Shown here: piece after piece, positions 38,168 to 46,894 of the stretch
Numbering within the stretch: position 1 is the first letter of the stretch
How the letters are laid out: each line of letters opens with the position of its first letter
Translations under genes and position numbers: made by a program
Notes under the pieces: generated by a model
Database searches by the model: none
What the model was told of the DNA's origin: nothing
The model's input: only the letters and a program-made list of their open reading frames with translations
Assembly: GCA_023206055.1 (NCBI GenBank)
Contig: CP065366.1
Coordinates: forward strand, 372,001 to 436,000
Source of the DNA: Vibrio cyclitrophicus
GTDB lineage: Bacteria > Pseudomonadota > Gammaproteobacteria > Enterobacterales > Vibrionaceae
Direction of reading: 5' to 3'
Length of the DNA: 64,000 bases

Positions 38168-41100
38168 GTGGGAAGCAATGTAAGGCAAAAGATTGAAGTT
38201 CTGTTGAAGCAAAGAATTTTACTGATCGATGGTGGCATGGGCACTATGATTCAGGACTATAAATTGGAAGAGCAAGACTACCGCGGTGAACGTTTTGCTA
38301 ATTGGCATCGTGACTTAAAGGGCAACAATGACCTTTTAGTTCTTACACAGCCTAAGCTTATCAAAGATATCCATACTGAATATTTGGAAGCTGGGGCCGA
38401 CATCCTCGAAACCAATACCTTTAATGCTACAACCATTGCTATGGCCGATTACGATATGGAAAGCCTTAGCGAAGAAATTAACTTTGCTGCTGCCAAGCTA
38501 GCTCGTGAAGCTGCTGATGAGTGGACAGCAAAGACTCCGGATAAACCTCGCTTTGTGGCAGGGGTGTTAGGCCCAACAAACCGAACGTGCTCTATATCCC
38601 CAGATGTTAATGATCCAGGCTACCGTAATGTTAGCTTTGACGAATTGGTTGAAGCTTACTCTGAGTCTACTCGTGCTCTTATCAAGGGTGGCTCAGATCT
38701 TATTCTTATCGAAACCATCTTTGATACGCTAAACGCGAAAGCATGTGCTTTTGCTGTTGAATCAGTTTTTGAAGAAATTGGTATTAAATTGCCAGTCATG
38801 ATCTCAGGCACCATAACTGATGCATCAGGCCGTACGCTTTCAGGACAGACTACTGAGGCATTCTATAACGCCCTTCGTCATGTTAAACCTATTTCGTTTG
38901 GATTGAACTGTGCACTCGGGCCAGATGAATTGCGTGAGTACGTTGGTGAGATGTCTCGTATCTCAGAAAGCTATGTGTCTGCTCACCCTAACGCTGGTTT
39001 ACCTAATGCGTTTGGCGAGTATGACCTTTCTCCCGAAGATATGGCTGAACATGTTAAAGAATGGGCTGAAAGTGGCTTCTTGAACTTAATTGGTGGCTGT
39101 TGTGGTACGACACCAGAACATATTCGTCAGATGGCCGCGGCTGTTGACGGTGTAATGCCGCGCCAATTACCCGACTTGCCAGTATCTTGCCGTCTTTCGG
39201 GGTTAGAGCCGTTGACGATCGCCAAAGAATCTCTGTTTGTGAACGTAGGTGAGCGTACTAACGTTACCGGCTCTGCTCGATTTAAGCGCCTTATCAAAGA
39301 AGAACTCTATGATGAAGCTTTGAGTGTTGCTCGAGAGCAAGTTGAGAATGGCGCTCAAATTATCGATATCAACATGGATGAAGGGATGCTAGACGCTGAG
39401 GCGTGTATGGTTAAATTCCTTAATCTATGTGCGTCTGAGCCTGAGATCTCGAAAGTGCCAGTCATGGTCGACTCTTCAAAATGGGAAGTTATTGAAGCGG
39501 GTCTGAAATGTATTCAGGGTAAAGGCATCGTTAACTCTATCTCATTGAAGGAAGGGAAAGAGAAGTTTGTCGAACAAGCGAAACTGGTTCGCCGATATGG
39601 TGCAGCCGTTATCGTCATGGCGTTCGATGAAGTTGGCCAAGCTGATACTCGAGAGCGTAAAGTTGAGATTTGTACCAATGCCTACAATATTCTGGTTGAT
39701 GAAGTGGGCTTCCCACCTGAAGATATTATTTTTGACCCGAACATCTTTGCGGTGGCAACGGGTATTGATGAGCATAATAACTATGCGGTCGATTTCATTG
39801 AAGCGGTAGGCGATATCAAACGAGACTTACCTCACGCAATGATCTCTGGTGGTGTATCGAATGTTTCATTCTCATTCCGAGGTAATAACTACGTTCGTGA
39901 GGCTATCCACGCAGTATTCCTATATCACTGTTTTAAAAACGGTATGGATATGGGTATCGTAAATGCTGGGCAATTAGAGATTTACGATAATGTGCCTGAG
40001 GATTTGCGTGAAGCGGTTGAAGATGTGGTTCTAAACCGTCGAGATGATTCTACTGAGCGCTTGCTAGATATTGCGACTGAGTATCTAGAGCGTGCAGTGG
40101 GGAAAGTTGAAGATAAATCCGCTTTAGAGTGGCGTACTTGGCCAGTAGAAAAGCGTTTAGAACACTCTTTAGTGAAAGGTATTACTGACTTTATTGTTGA
40201 AGATACCGAAGAAGCTCGCGTTAATGCTTCTCGCCCTATTGAGGTGATTGAAGGCCCATTAATGGATGGTATGAACGTGGTTGGTGATCTGTTTGGTGAA
40301 GGTAAAATGTTCCTTCCTCAAGTGGTGAAATCTGCACGTGTTATGAAGCAAGCGGTAGCCCATCTAGAACCATTTATTAATGCAACCAAAGACGTTGGTG
40401 CGACTAACGGAAAAATCTTACTTGCGACCGTAAAAGGCGATGTTCACGATATTGGCAAAAACATTGTTGGCGTTGTCTTACAGTGTAATAACTACGAAAT
40501 TATCGACTTAGGCGTGATGGTTTCATGTGAAAAAATCCTCAAGGTCGCTAAGGAAGAGAACGTCGATATCATCGGCCTTTCGGGTTTAATCACTCCTTCA
40601 CTGGATGAGATGGTTCATGTGGCTAAAGAGATGGAGAGACAAGGCTTCAAACTGCCTCTTCTGATTGGTGGAGCAACGACATCCAAAGCGCATACAGCCG
40701 TTAAGATTGAACAGAACTACTCTGAGCCAGTTGTATATGTAAATAATGCCTCACGCGCTGTGGGTGTATGTACCTCACTACTCTCTGATGAATTGAAACC
40801 TGCTTTCGTTGAGAAGTTGGATATCGATTACGATCGCGTTCGAGATCAGCACAATCGTAAGAAGCCGCGCACCAAGCCGGTCACACTAGAGGGAGCTCGT
40901 GCCAATAAAGTCGCTATCGATTGGGATGCGTATACTCCACCGGCACCCGCTAAACCGGGAGTTCACATCTTCAATGATTTTGATGTAGCTACTCTGCGTC
41001 AGTACATCGATTGGACTCCATTCTTTATGACATGGTCATTGGTTGGTAAGTACCCAGCTATTTTGGATCATGAAGAAGTGGGTGAAGAGGCAAAACGTTT

Positions 41101-41845
41101 ATTCAAAGATGCCAATGATTTACTGGATCGCGTAGAGAAAGAGAAGCTGCTTGAAGCGCGTGGTATGTGTGCCATGTTTCCAGCGAACAGTGTTGGTGAT
41201 GATATTGAGGTGTATACCGATGAATCTCGTACAGAAGTGCTGAAGGTTCTGCATAATCTTCGCCAGCAAACCGAGAAGCCAAAAGGTTTTAACTACTGCT
41301 TGTCAGATTACATTGCTCCAAAAGACAGCGGTAAAGCTGACTGGATTGGTGGCTTTGCGGTTACTGGTGGTATTGGTGAGCGAGAGCTGGCTGATGAATA
41401 CAAAGCGAAAGGCGATGACTACAACGCAATCATGATTCAGGCGGTTGCGGACCGTTTGGCTGAGGCGTTCGCGGAGTATCTGCATAAAGAAGTGAGAAAG
41501 GACATTTGGGGTTACTCGCCAGATGAGGATTTGTCTAACGATGATTTGATTCGCGAGAAGTACCAAGGTATTCGTCCTGCTCCGGGTTACCCAGCCTGTC
41601 CTGAACATACAGAGAAAGGCACGTTGTGGGAGCTTATGGACGTTGAAAAGGCAATCGACATGTCACTAACCACGAGTTACGCGATGTGGCCTGGTGCTTC
41701 AGTATCTGGTATGTACTTTTCACATCCTGATGCCCGATACTTTGCTATTGCACAGATTCAACAAGATCAAGTGGATAGCTATGCTGACCGAAAAGGTTGG
41801 GACATGTTAGAAGCCGAGAAGTGGTTAGGTCCAAACATTAACTAG
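38168..41845 (+). CDS. metH: Cobalamin-dependent methionine synthase
   Basis: Transfers a methyl group from methyltetrahydrofolate through methylcobalamin to homocysteine. The 1225-residue protein has all four modules: a homocysteine/zinc domain (LIDGGMGTMIQ near residue 20; zinc ligands in GLNCALGPDE about 245 and GGCCGTTPEH about 310), a folate domain (VGERTNVTGS about 360), a cobalamin-binding domain (GDVHDIGKNIV about 757, whose His is the lower cobalt ligand) and a C-terminal activation domain binding S-adenosylmethionine (RPAPGYPACPEH about 1135). Translation begins at GTG 38168, with AAGGAATGAGG upstream. It is monocistronic, with a terminator downstream and MetJ boxes upstream. Confidence 0.97.
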   Translation: MGSNVRQKIEVLLKQRILLIDGGMGTMIQDYKLEEQDYRGERFANWHRDLKGNNDLLVLTQPKLIKDIHTEYLEAGADILETNTFNATTIAMADYDMESLSEEINFAAAKLAREAADEWTAKTPDKPRFVAGVLGPTNRTCSISPDVNDPGYRNVSFDELVEAYSESTRALIKGGSDLILIETIFDTLNAKACAFAVESVFEEIGIKLPVMISGTITDASGRTLSGQTTEAFYNALRHVKPISFGLNCALGPDELREYVGEMSRISESYVSAHPNAGLPNAFGEYDLSPEDMAEHVKEWAESGFLNLIGGCCGTTPEHIRQMAAAVDGVMPRQLPDLPVSCRLSGLEPLTIAKESLFVNVGERTNVTGSARFKRLIKEELYDEALSVAREQVENGAQIIDINMDEGMLDAEACMVKFLNLCASEPEISKVPVMVDSSKWEVIEAGLKCIQGKGIVNSISLKEGKEKFVEQAKLVRRYGAAVIVMAFDEVGQADTRERKVEICTNAYNILVDEVGFPPEDIIFDPNIFAVATGIDEHNNYAVDFIEAVGDIKRDLPHAMISGGVSNVSFSFRGNNYVREAIHAVFLYHCFKNGMDMGIVNAGQLEIYDNVPEDLREAVEDVVLNRRDDSTERLLDIATEYLERAVGKVEDKSALEWRTWPVEKRLEHSLVKGITDFIVEDTEEARVNASRPIEVIEGPLMDGMNVVGDLFGEGKMFLPQVVKSARVMKQAVAHLEPFINATKDVGATNGKILLATVKGDVHDIGKNIVGVVLQCNNYEIIDLGVMVSCEKILKVAKEENVDIIGLSGLITPSLDEMVHVAKEMERQGFKLPLLIGGATTSKAHTAVKIEQNYSEPVVYVNNASRAVGVCTSLLSDELKPAFVEKLDIDYDRVRDQHNRKKPRTKPVTLEGARANKVAIDWDAYTPPAPAKPGVHIFNDFDVATLRQYIDWTPFFMTWSLVGKYPAILDHEEVGEEAKRLFKDANDLLDRVEKEKLLEARGMCAMFPANSVGDDIEVYTDESRTEVLKVLHNLRQQTEKPKGFNYCLSDYIAPKDSGKADWIGGFAVTGGIGERELADEYKAKGDDYNAIMIQAVADRLAEAFAEYLHKEVRKDIWGYSPDEDLSNDDLIREKYQGIRPAPGYPACPEHTEKGTLWELMDVEKAIDMSLTTSYAMWPGASVSGMYFSHPDARYFAIAQIQQDQVDSYADRKGWDMLEAEKWLGPNIN

Positions 41846-41888
41846 TTTGAATCTATGACGAGCTTTGATTCGTAAAGTAGAAAAGAGA

Positions 41889-41915
41889 AAGGGTTGCTTA
41901 ATAGCAACCCTTTTT
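41889..41915 (+). terminator. Bidirectional terminator between metH and lysC
   Basis: The stem AAGGGTTGCT / AGCAACCCTT with TAAT loop, followed by T5. The A-rich left flank allows weaker use from the lysC side. Confidence 0.9.
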
Positions 41916-41960
41916 GTATCTGTGATTTAGTTATTTATCTGCCGATGATAAACGGACTTT

Positions 41961-43328
41961 CTATTCAAATAACTCTTGGTGAAGCTTTTGAATCGCTAAC
42001 TTAGACACAGATTCATCTAGCAAGAAGCATAGGTTGTGTGGGCTTGCTCCGTAACAAATCATGCGTAGGTTGAAATCTTCTAGAGTGCCGAATACCTGCT
42101 TTGCATAGCCTTTGCTTTCACTCATGTTGTTACCAATAAGTGCAACAAGGCATAGGTCGTGTTCAATATCGACAGAACATAGCTCTTCAAGCTCAAGGCG
42201 AGCGGCTTCGGGTAACTCTGGAGCACCACCTGATGTGTCTGTTTGATCGAGAGTGAGTGACACACTGATCTCTGAGGTAGTGATAAGATCGACCGAGATC
42301 TTATGTTTAGCAAGGATCTCGAACACTTTTGCCAAGAAGCCATAAGCATGGAACATGTTAGCGCTACGTAACGTAACCATAGTTTGGTTGCAGCGTAGGG
42401 CAAGCGCTCTAAATAGAGGAGAGCTCTCAACTTCTTGACGAATCCAAGTACCACCTAATTCTGGTGCTTTAGAAGAGCCGACAAATACCGGGATTTGGTG
42501 ACGTAGTGCAGGTACTAGAGTCGATGGATGCAAGATCTTCGCACCAAAGTTTGCCATTTCCGATGCTTCACTAAAGCTGATCTCAGGGATAGGAGAAGCT
42601 TTAGGTGCAATACGAGGGTCAGTGGTGTAGATACCCGGAACATCCGTCCAGATTTCTAAACCAATCGCCTGTACAGATTCAGCAATCAGTGCTGCTGAAT
42701 AATCACTGCCTCCACGCCCTAAAGTCGTGGTGTTACCTTCGCTATCTGCACCGATAAAACCTTGAGTAACGACAACCTGTTGCTGGCACAGTGGAATCAA
42801 TTTCTCTTTTGCTAAAGCGGCAATATCTTCTAGTTGAGGTTCTGCTTTACCAAAATCGTCATTGGTGCGCATCACATCTCTGATATCAAAGCGAACAGCA
42901 GGAGTGCCTCGTTCAGAGATGATTTGAGCTAGGATGTGTGTCGACATCAACTCGCCACAGGCGACAAGGTGATCAGTCAGCTTAGTGCTTGTTTGGAATG
43001 ATGCAGCCTCTGCAGCGCTCGCAATGTCATCAAGAATACTGTGAACTTCTTTTTCGATGTTGATTGGGTCTGCGAGTTGGTCAAGAATTGCGTTATGAAT
43101 GTCTGCTAATTGCGCCATTAGTTCCTGACGACGAGCTTTGTCTGGAACACCGTTTGCCAGTTCAACTAGCAAGTTAGTGACGCCAGAGCATGCACTACTC
43201 ACGACCAGTTTCGTGTTTGAGTTGTTTTCAATAATGGCAGCACAACGGCTCATTGCTTCAAAGTTGGCAACACTTGTACCACCAAACTTAGCGACATTAA
43301 AAGAACCAGCTACATTAGATGCACTCAC
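41961..43328 (-). CDS. lysC: Lysine-sensitive aspartokinase III
   Basis: Phosphorylates aspartate in the first step of lysine, threonine and methionine synthesis. The 455-residue monofunctional enzyme has the N-terminal kinase motif VAKFGGTSVANFEAM (about residue 12), the nucleotide/aspartate segments TLGRGGSDYSAAL (about 200) and WTDVPGIYTTDPRI (about 225), and two C-terminal ACT domains for feedback inhibition. No homoserine dehydrogenase domain is fused. The start codon is GTG (43326-43328), with GGGAG eight bases upstream. Control by lysine is double: an L-box riboswitch in the leader and ACT-domain feedback (the latter from the family). Confidence 0.94.
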   Translation of the reverse strand: MSASNVAGSFNVAKFGGTSVANFEAMSRCAAIIENNSNTKLVVSSACSGVTNLLVELANGVPDKARRQELMAQLADIHNAILDQLADPINIEKEVHSILDDIASAAEAASFQTSTKLTDHLVACGELMSTHILAQIISERGTPAVRFDIRDVMRTNDDFGKAEPQLEDIAALAKEKLIPLCQQQVVVTQGFIGADSEGNTTTLGRGGSDYSAALIAESVQAIGLEIWTDVPGIYTTDPRIAPKASPIPEISFSEASEMANFGAKILHPSTLVPALRHQIPVFVGSSKAPELGGTWIRQEVESSPLFRALALRCNQTMVTLRSANMFHAYGFLAKVFEILAKHKISVDLITTSEISVSLTLDQTDTSGGAPELPEAARLELEELCSVDIEHDLCLVALIGNNMSESKGYAKQVFGTLEDFNLRMICYGASPHNLCFLLDESVSKLAIQKLHQELFE

Positions 43329-43362
43329 GATATATCTCCCACGACTTCCTAAAATAAAATTA

Positions 43363-43380
43363 CGGTTGGGTAATCCAACG
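43363..43380 (-). other. Possible expression-platform hairpin of the lysC leader
   Basis: On the minus strand GTTGG / CCAAC with a short loop is followed by CGTAATTTTATTTT. It lies between the lysine aptamer and the lysC start and could be the terminator arm of the switch. It is short and AT-tailed, so the call is tentative. Confidence 0.35.
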
Positions 43381-43439
43381 TCCGATGTTTTTCGAAGAGA
43401 GTTTTAGAGCAAAAAGAGAGGAATTATTAGAATAGTAAC

Positions 43440-43611
43440 CTCAGAAGCTCTTCACCATATAGAAATGGCGACAGTTGACGGGATTCAGCCCGCTCAACCG
43501 ACAATAAAGGTCCTGCATCCTTTTATTATCTCGGCACTGCTCCCCATAAATGTTTTGTATTGGAAATGCGGTTCCACAAAACATCTGCCTGGGCAGTGCT
43601 CCTCTTCTGCT
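43440..43611 (-). promoter_or_regulatory. Lysine riboswitch (L box) of lysC
   Basis: The minus-strand leader shows the lysine-aptamer core in order: AGAAGAGGAGCACTGCCC, GGGGAGCAGTGCCGAGAT, GCGGGCTGAATCCCGT, TGTCGCCA and GTGAAGAGCTTCTG. The outer P1 helix is CAGAAG / CTTCTG (43604-43609 with 43442-43447). The same elements occur in the E. coli lysC leader. Lysine binding should reduce lysC expression. The aptamer ends about 110 bases before the GTG start, leaving room for an expression platform. Confidence 0.93.
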
Positions 43612-43790
43612 AGATAGCCGTTTCATTGAACGTTTTTGTGGTAACAATGTCAATCCGTAACTTGAGATAATTGGAAAATAATTTTAACAATTATGTGACA
43701 GTGGTTTGACCTCAATACTTATGGCTAATTGCTGAGGTAATCAATTTGCTTTAGGGTGGATTGTTCACAACATTAACGTAAGGGATGTAC

Positions 43791-44930
43791 ATGTCTAATT
43801 TAACACTCACTACTGCTATCGAGAGCTTTTATCCGCCACACCGAACGTTAATGGGACCTGGTCCTTCTGATATCTCGCCTCAAGTGCTGCAGGCTTTGAG
43901 CCGTCCAACCATAGGTCACCTAGATCCGCTGTTTATTGCGATGATGGATGAACTGAAACAGCTTCTTAAATACGCTTTCCAGACTGAAAACGAATTTACG
44001 ATTGCCGTTTCTGCACCGGGTAGTGCGGGTATGGAGACCTGTTTTGTTAACTTGATTGAACCAGGTGAAAAGGTGATCGTTTGTCGTAACGGTGTCTTCG
44101 GTGAGCGTATGCGAGAGAATGTTGTGCGTTGTGGTGGTGAAGCGATCCTTGTTGATGACGAGTGGGGCAAGCCCGTTTCCGTTGAAAAGGTAGAAAAAGC
44201 ATTGGCAGAAAACCCTGATGCTGTTGCTGTCGCTTTTGTGCATGCAGAGACGTCTACCGGAGCCTTATCTGATGCTCAAGCTATCTCGGCTATTGCTCGT
44301 CAGTTTGATGCCTTGACGGTTGTTGATGCAGTAACCTCGTTAGGTGGTGTGCCATTGCTGGTTGATGAGTGGCAGCTTGATGCGGTTTATTCGGGTAGCC
44401 AAAAGTGTCTGTCTTGTGTGCCAGGGCTATCTCCGGTGACCTTCTCTCAACGTGCTGTTGATAAAATGAAAGCCCGCCAAGCTCCCGTACAAAGCTGGTT
44501 CTTGGATCAAAGTTTAGTTTTAGGTTATTGGAGTGGAGAAGGCAAACGTAGTTACCACCATACTGCACCTGTGAATAGCCTCTATGCTCTGCATGAGTCA
44601 CTGGTTTTGTTGAAAAATGAAGGTCTGGATAATGCTTGGTCGCGTCATTATGCGATGCATCAAGAGCTTAAGGCTGGCGTAGAAGCTTTGGGGTTAAAAT
44701 TTGTGGTTGATGAAGAGAGTCGCTTGCCTCAACTGAATGCGCTTTATTTCCCAGAAGGAATCGATGAAGCTAAAGTTAGAACGCGGCTTTTAGAAGAGTA
44801 CAACCTTGAGATTGGCGCTGGGCTTGGGTCTCTGGCTGGTAAAGCGTGGCGTATTGGTTTGATGGGTTATGGTGCTCGTAAAGAGAACGTCGCACTGTGT
44901 CTAAAAGCGCTAAAAGATGTATTAGAATAA
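43791..44930 (+). CDS. Class V aminotransferase (alanine/serine-glyoxylate type)
   Basis: PLP enzyme of the AGXT-like branch, which moves amino groups between alanine or serine and glyoxylate or pyruvate. The product of about 379 residues has the N-terminal MGPGPSDISPQVLQAL motif (about 22), the cofactor-contact segments SAPGSAGMETCF (about 73) and VDAVTSLGGVPL (about 180), and the PLP lysine in YSGSQKCLSCVPG (about 204). The ATG at 43791 has AAGGG about six bases upstream; an in-frame ATG at 43785 would overlap that site. Substrates cannot be fixed from sequence. It is divergent from lysC and has its own terminator. Confidence 0.9.
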   Translation: MSNLTLTTAIESFYPPHRTLMGPGPSDISPQVLQALSRPTIGHLDPLFIAMMDELKQLLKYAFQTENEFTIAVSAPGSAGMETCFVNLIEPGEKVIVCRNGVFGERMRENVVRCGGEAILVDDEWGKPVSVEKVEKALAENPDAVAVAFVHAETSTGALSDAQAISAIARQFDALTVVDAVTSLGGVPLLVDEWQLDAVYSGSQKCLSCVPGLSPVTFSQRAVDKMKARQAPVQSWFLDQSLVLGYWSGEGKRSYHHTAPVNSLYALHESLVLLKNEGLDNAWSRHYAMHQELKAGVEALGLKFVVDEESRLPQLNALYFPEGIDEAKVRTRLLEEYNLEIGAGLGSLAGKAWRIGLMGYGARKENVALCLKALKDVLE

Positions 44931-44950
44931 TTAACCGTAAAATTCGAAAG

Positions 44951-44982
44951 AAAAGCGCACGAGAGATCGTGCGCTTTTTTTT
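44951..44982 (+). terminator. Bidirectional terminator after the aminotransferase gene
   Basis: The stem AAAAGCGCACGA / TCGTGCGCTTTT with GAGA loop is followed by T8 on the plus strand and flanked by A-rich sequence. It probably serves the convergent PglL gene as well. Confidence 0.93.
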
Positions 44983-45034
44983 GTGCCTAACTTAAGCTCC
45001 TACTAAATAGTGCTTGCGTTGCGAATTCTTAACA

Positions 45035-46798
45035 TTATTCAGCAGACGAAACGTTATCTTCTGCCTGTGACACTTTCTTATACTGAACCTTTGAAAAATC
45101 TCTGTTAGGGAACAAAAATTTCGCTTCGCTGCGGATTTGTTCCGCTTTACTTTCCTCTCCGAGCCCTTGATAAGCAAGAATCAAATTACTGTAGAACGCG
45201 GGTCTTGGTTTGTTCTTTATTATTTCCAAAGACCAATCAACATAAGGCTGAATAAGGCTCGGATCAGCTTTGTAGAGCCCAATGTTGAGATACGTGCTGT
45301 ACACATCCCAATCATAGCGATCTTTCCATGCTACAGGGTTCGTCACTTGCTTAAGAATATCTGGGTTCTTCGGCTTAGATTGTTCAAATTGAGTCAGCAC
45401 ATAATTGGTATGCAGCGCGCTCAACATATAGAAACTCACCAAGATCGGAATCACTAAGCTCGACACTCTAAATAGGGTTTTACTGACGATACTAAACGAC
45501 TGTTGATAGTGCCGAGAAGAGCGTTGATCAACCCAGTAAATCAAAATGATAAAGGTGATCCAGTGAATTGCAGAGTGGTAAAATGGATACTCGAGCTGAG
45601 AATGCAGGAGTATGGGTATAAATAGCGCGAGCAGTGCTAGACGAGTTCCTTTAGCCGAACTGGCTATACGTGACATCACCAGCACCGCAGCAATCAATAT
45701 ACCGATGATTGGTACTATCCCGCCCTCAACGCCCCAAAAAAGAAACTCATTGTGAGGGTGATCCATGGATGGAAGACCGGGATGATAATTCGAGTTAAGT
45801 TGATGTTGGCGAGCCGTATATAAGGTGTATTCAGATTCAAACTTCCCGTAGCCATAACCTGTAAATGGCTTTTCTATCATCATGTCTAACGCTTGTGGGA
45901 AGGTATAGGCTCTTGGGCTTTCTAAATTGGTTCTTTTGCTCGCGAGACTATCCGTTGTGCTCAGGTTAATAACCGTAAACGCAACAGCGATACCGACTAC
46001 TACTGACGTACACCATCCGTAAAATCGCTTCTTAGTCGAAAATTTGTATAGGTAAGGCAGAATGCATATCAACCCTATTACCGCTGCCAACCAACCCGTT
46101 CGTGATGCAATAATAATTAATAGCGGTACGGTTAAGGTTGGAGTTAAATAAAGTAAAATCGACTCGCTAATCTTGTGGTTATATTTCGCGGGTTGTCTCG
46201 CAAGAAGATAAGCAGAAAGCACAAAGCCAGTGGCTAGGAAGCTGGCCATAACATTGGGTTGTTGGAAGATCCCGTAAGGTCGATTAGCTGCAGTGTTGTA
46301 GCCAAATGGGTTTCCTGGCTCTAAGGCAAAATATTGTACATAACCAAACAACGCTTGAATGACGACAGCGAGTACAATGAACCACAATATACGTTGCTTG
46401 TGTTTATTGCTGAATTTAAATTGCTGGAGGACGACGAATAACGCAAAGCCTGCCCACAATCCAAGCAAGCGCCCTGATGCCCCTTGAGGTGATGCGTTGC
46501 TGTAAAGGATGGGTAGCGTAAGTATGATGCAGCTAACCAGTAAACCAACGGTTAGCTTGGAATATTTGAGCACTCGGTTAGTCGCTAGCTGATAAAAGCC
46601 AATCGCTAACGTAAAGCTTAGTGCTAACCAAGTCATAGGGTTAAAGGATAAAGCTAGGCCAGAGCCCCCAGGATTAGGCATGAAAAAATGCATAGCTAAT
46701 AAGAATACGACAGCTAAAGAAGCGAGAAAGGCTTTATTTAGTGGTAGCTGAGTTATCTGATTTTCTAGCTGGGTACCGCTAGTATGTATTGTTGCCAT
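45035..46798 (-). CDS. pglL: PglL-type O-oligosaccharyltransferase (Wzy_C family)
   Basis: Integral inner-membrane enzyme that transfers lipid-linked glycans to serine or threonine of exported proteins. The 587-residue protein begins with a hydrophobic segment ending HFFMPNPGGSGLALSFNPMTW, characteristic of Vibrio PglL. It has about ten to twelve membrane segments, the large periplasmic loop with TGYGYGKFESEY and the Wzy_C motif DHPHNEFLFWGVEGG (about residue 335-350), and a soluble C-terminal tail. It could instead be an O-antigen ligase or polymerase, as these families share Wzy_C. The V. cholerae homologue at the equivalent position near uvrA is an experimentally supported O-oligosaccharyltransferase (from memory). 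Pilins are plausible substrates given the nearby msh genes. Confidence 0.82.
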   Translation of the reverse strand: MATIHTSGTQLENQITQLPLNKAFLASLAVVFLLAMHFFMPNPGGSGLALSFNPMTWLALSFTLAIGFYQLATNRVLKYSKLTVGLLVSCIILTLPILYSNASPQGASGRLLGLWAGFALFVVLQQFKFSNKHKQRILWFIVLAVVIQALFGYVQYFALEPGNPFGYNTAANRPYGIFQQPNVMASFLATGFVLSAYLLARQPAKYNHKISESILLYLTPTLTVPLLIIIASRTGWLAAVIGLICILPYLYKFSTKKRFYGWCTSVVVGIAVAFTVINLSTTDSLASKRTNLESPRAYTFPQALDMMIEKPFTGYGYGKFESEYTLYTARQHQLNSNYHPGLPSMDHPHNEFLFWGVEGGIVPIIGILIAAVLVMSRIASSAKGTRLALLALFIPILLHSQLEYPFYHSAIHWITFIILIYWVDQRSSRHYQQSFSIVSKTLFRVSSLVIPILVSFYMLSALHTNYVLTQFEQSKPKNPDILKQVTNPVAWKDRYDWDVYSTYLNIGLYKADPSLIQPYVDWSLEIIKNKPRPAFYSNLILAYQGLGEESKAEQIRSEAKFLFPNRDFSKVQYKKVSQAEDNVSSAE

Positions 46799-46812
46799 AA
46801 ATCCCTAACCTT

Positions 46813-46851
46813 ATAAAAACAGAGCTTGTTCCTTTTGAAACAAGCTCTGTT
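46813..46851 (-). terminator. Intrinsic terminator of uvrA
   Basis: On the minus strand a 13-bp stem AACAGAGCTTGTT / AACAAGCTCTGTT is followed by TTTAT. It lies 44 bases after the uvrA stop and just before the PglL start. Confidence 0.9.
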
Positions 46852-46894
46852 ACTTTAACATTTTTCTGTCTGCCCGCAGGGAGCTATTTTACAC

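Noticed and set aside
37999..38244. N-terminal extension of nhaP
   Set aside because: The extra 82 codons are not antiporter-like, overlap the divergent metH start and MetJ boxes, and precede a family-like start at 37998.
43441..43653. 70-codon minus-strand frame upstream of lysC
   Set aside because: It lies across the conserved lysine aptamer; structure conservation explains the sequence, and a leader peptide is not supported.
43624..43690. TTGACA on the minus strand upstream of the lysine riboswitch as the lysC promoter
   Set aside because: The -35 is perfect but the hexamer at 17 bases (TTCAAT) is weak and lies very close to the aptamer; not confident enough to call.
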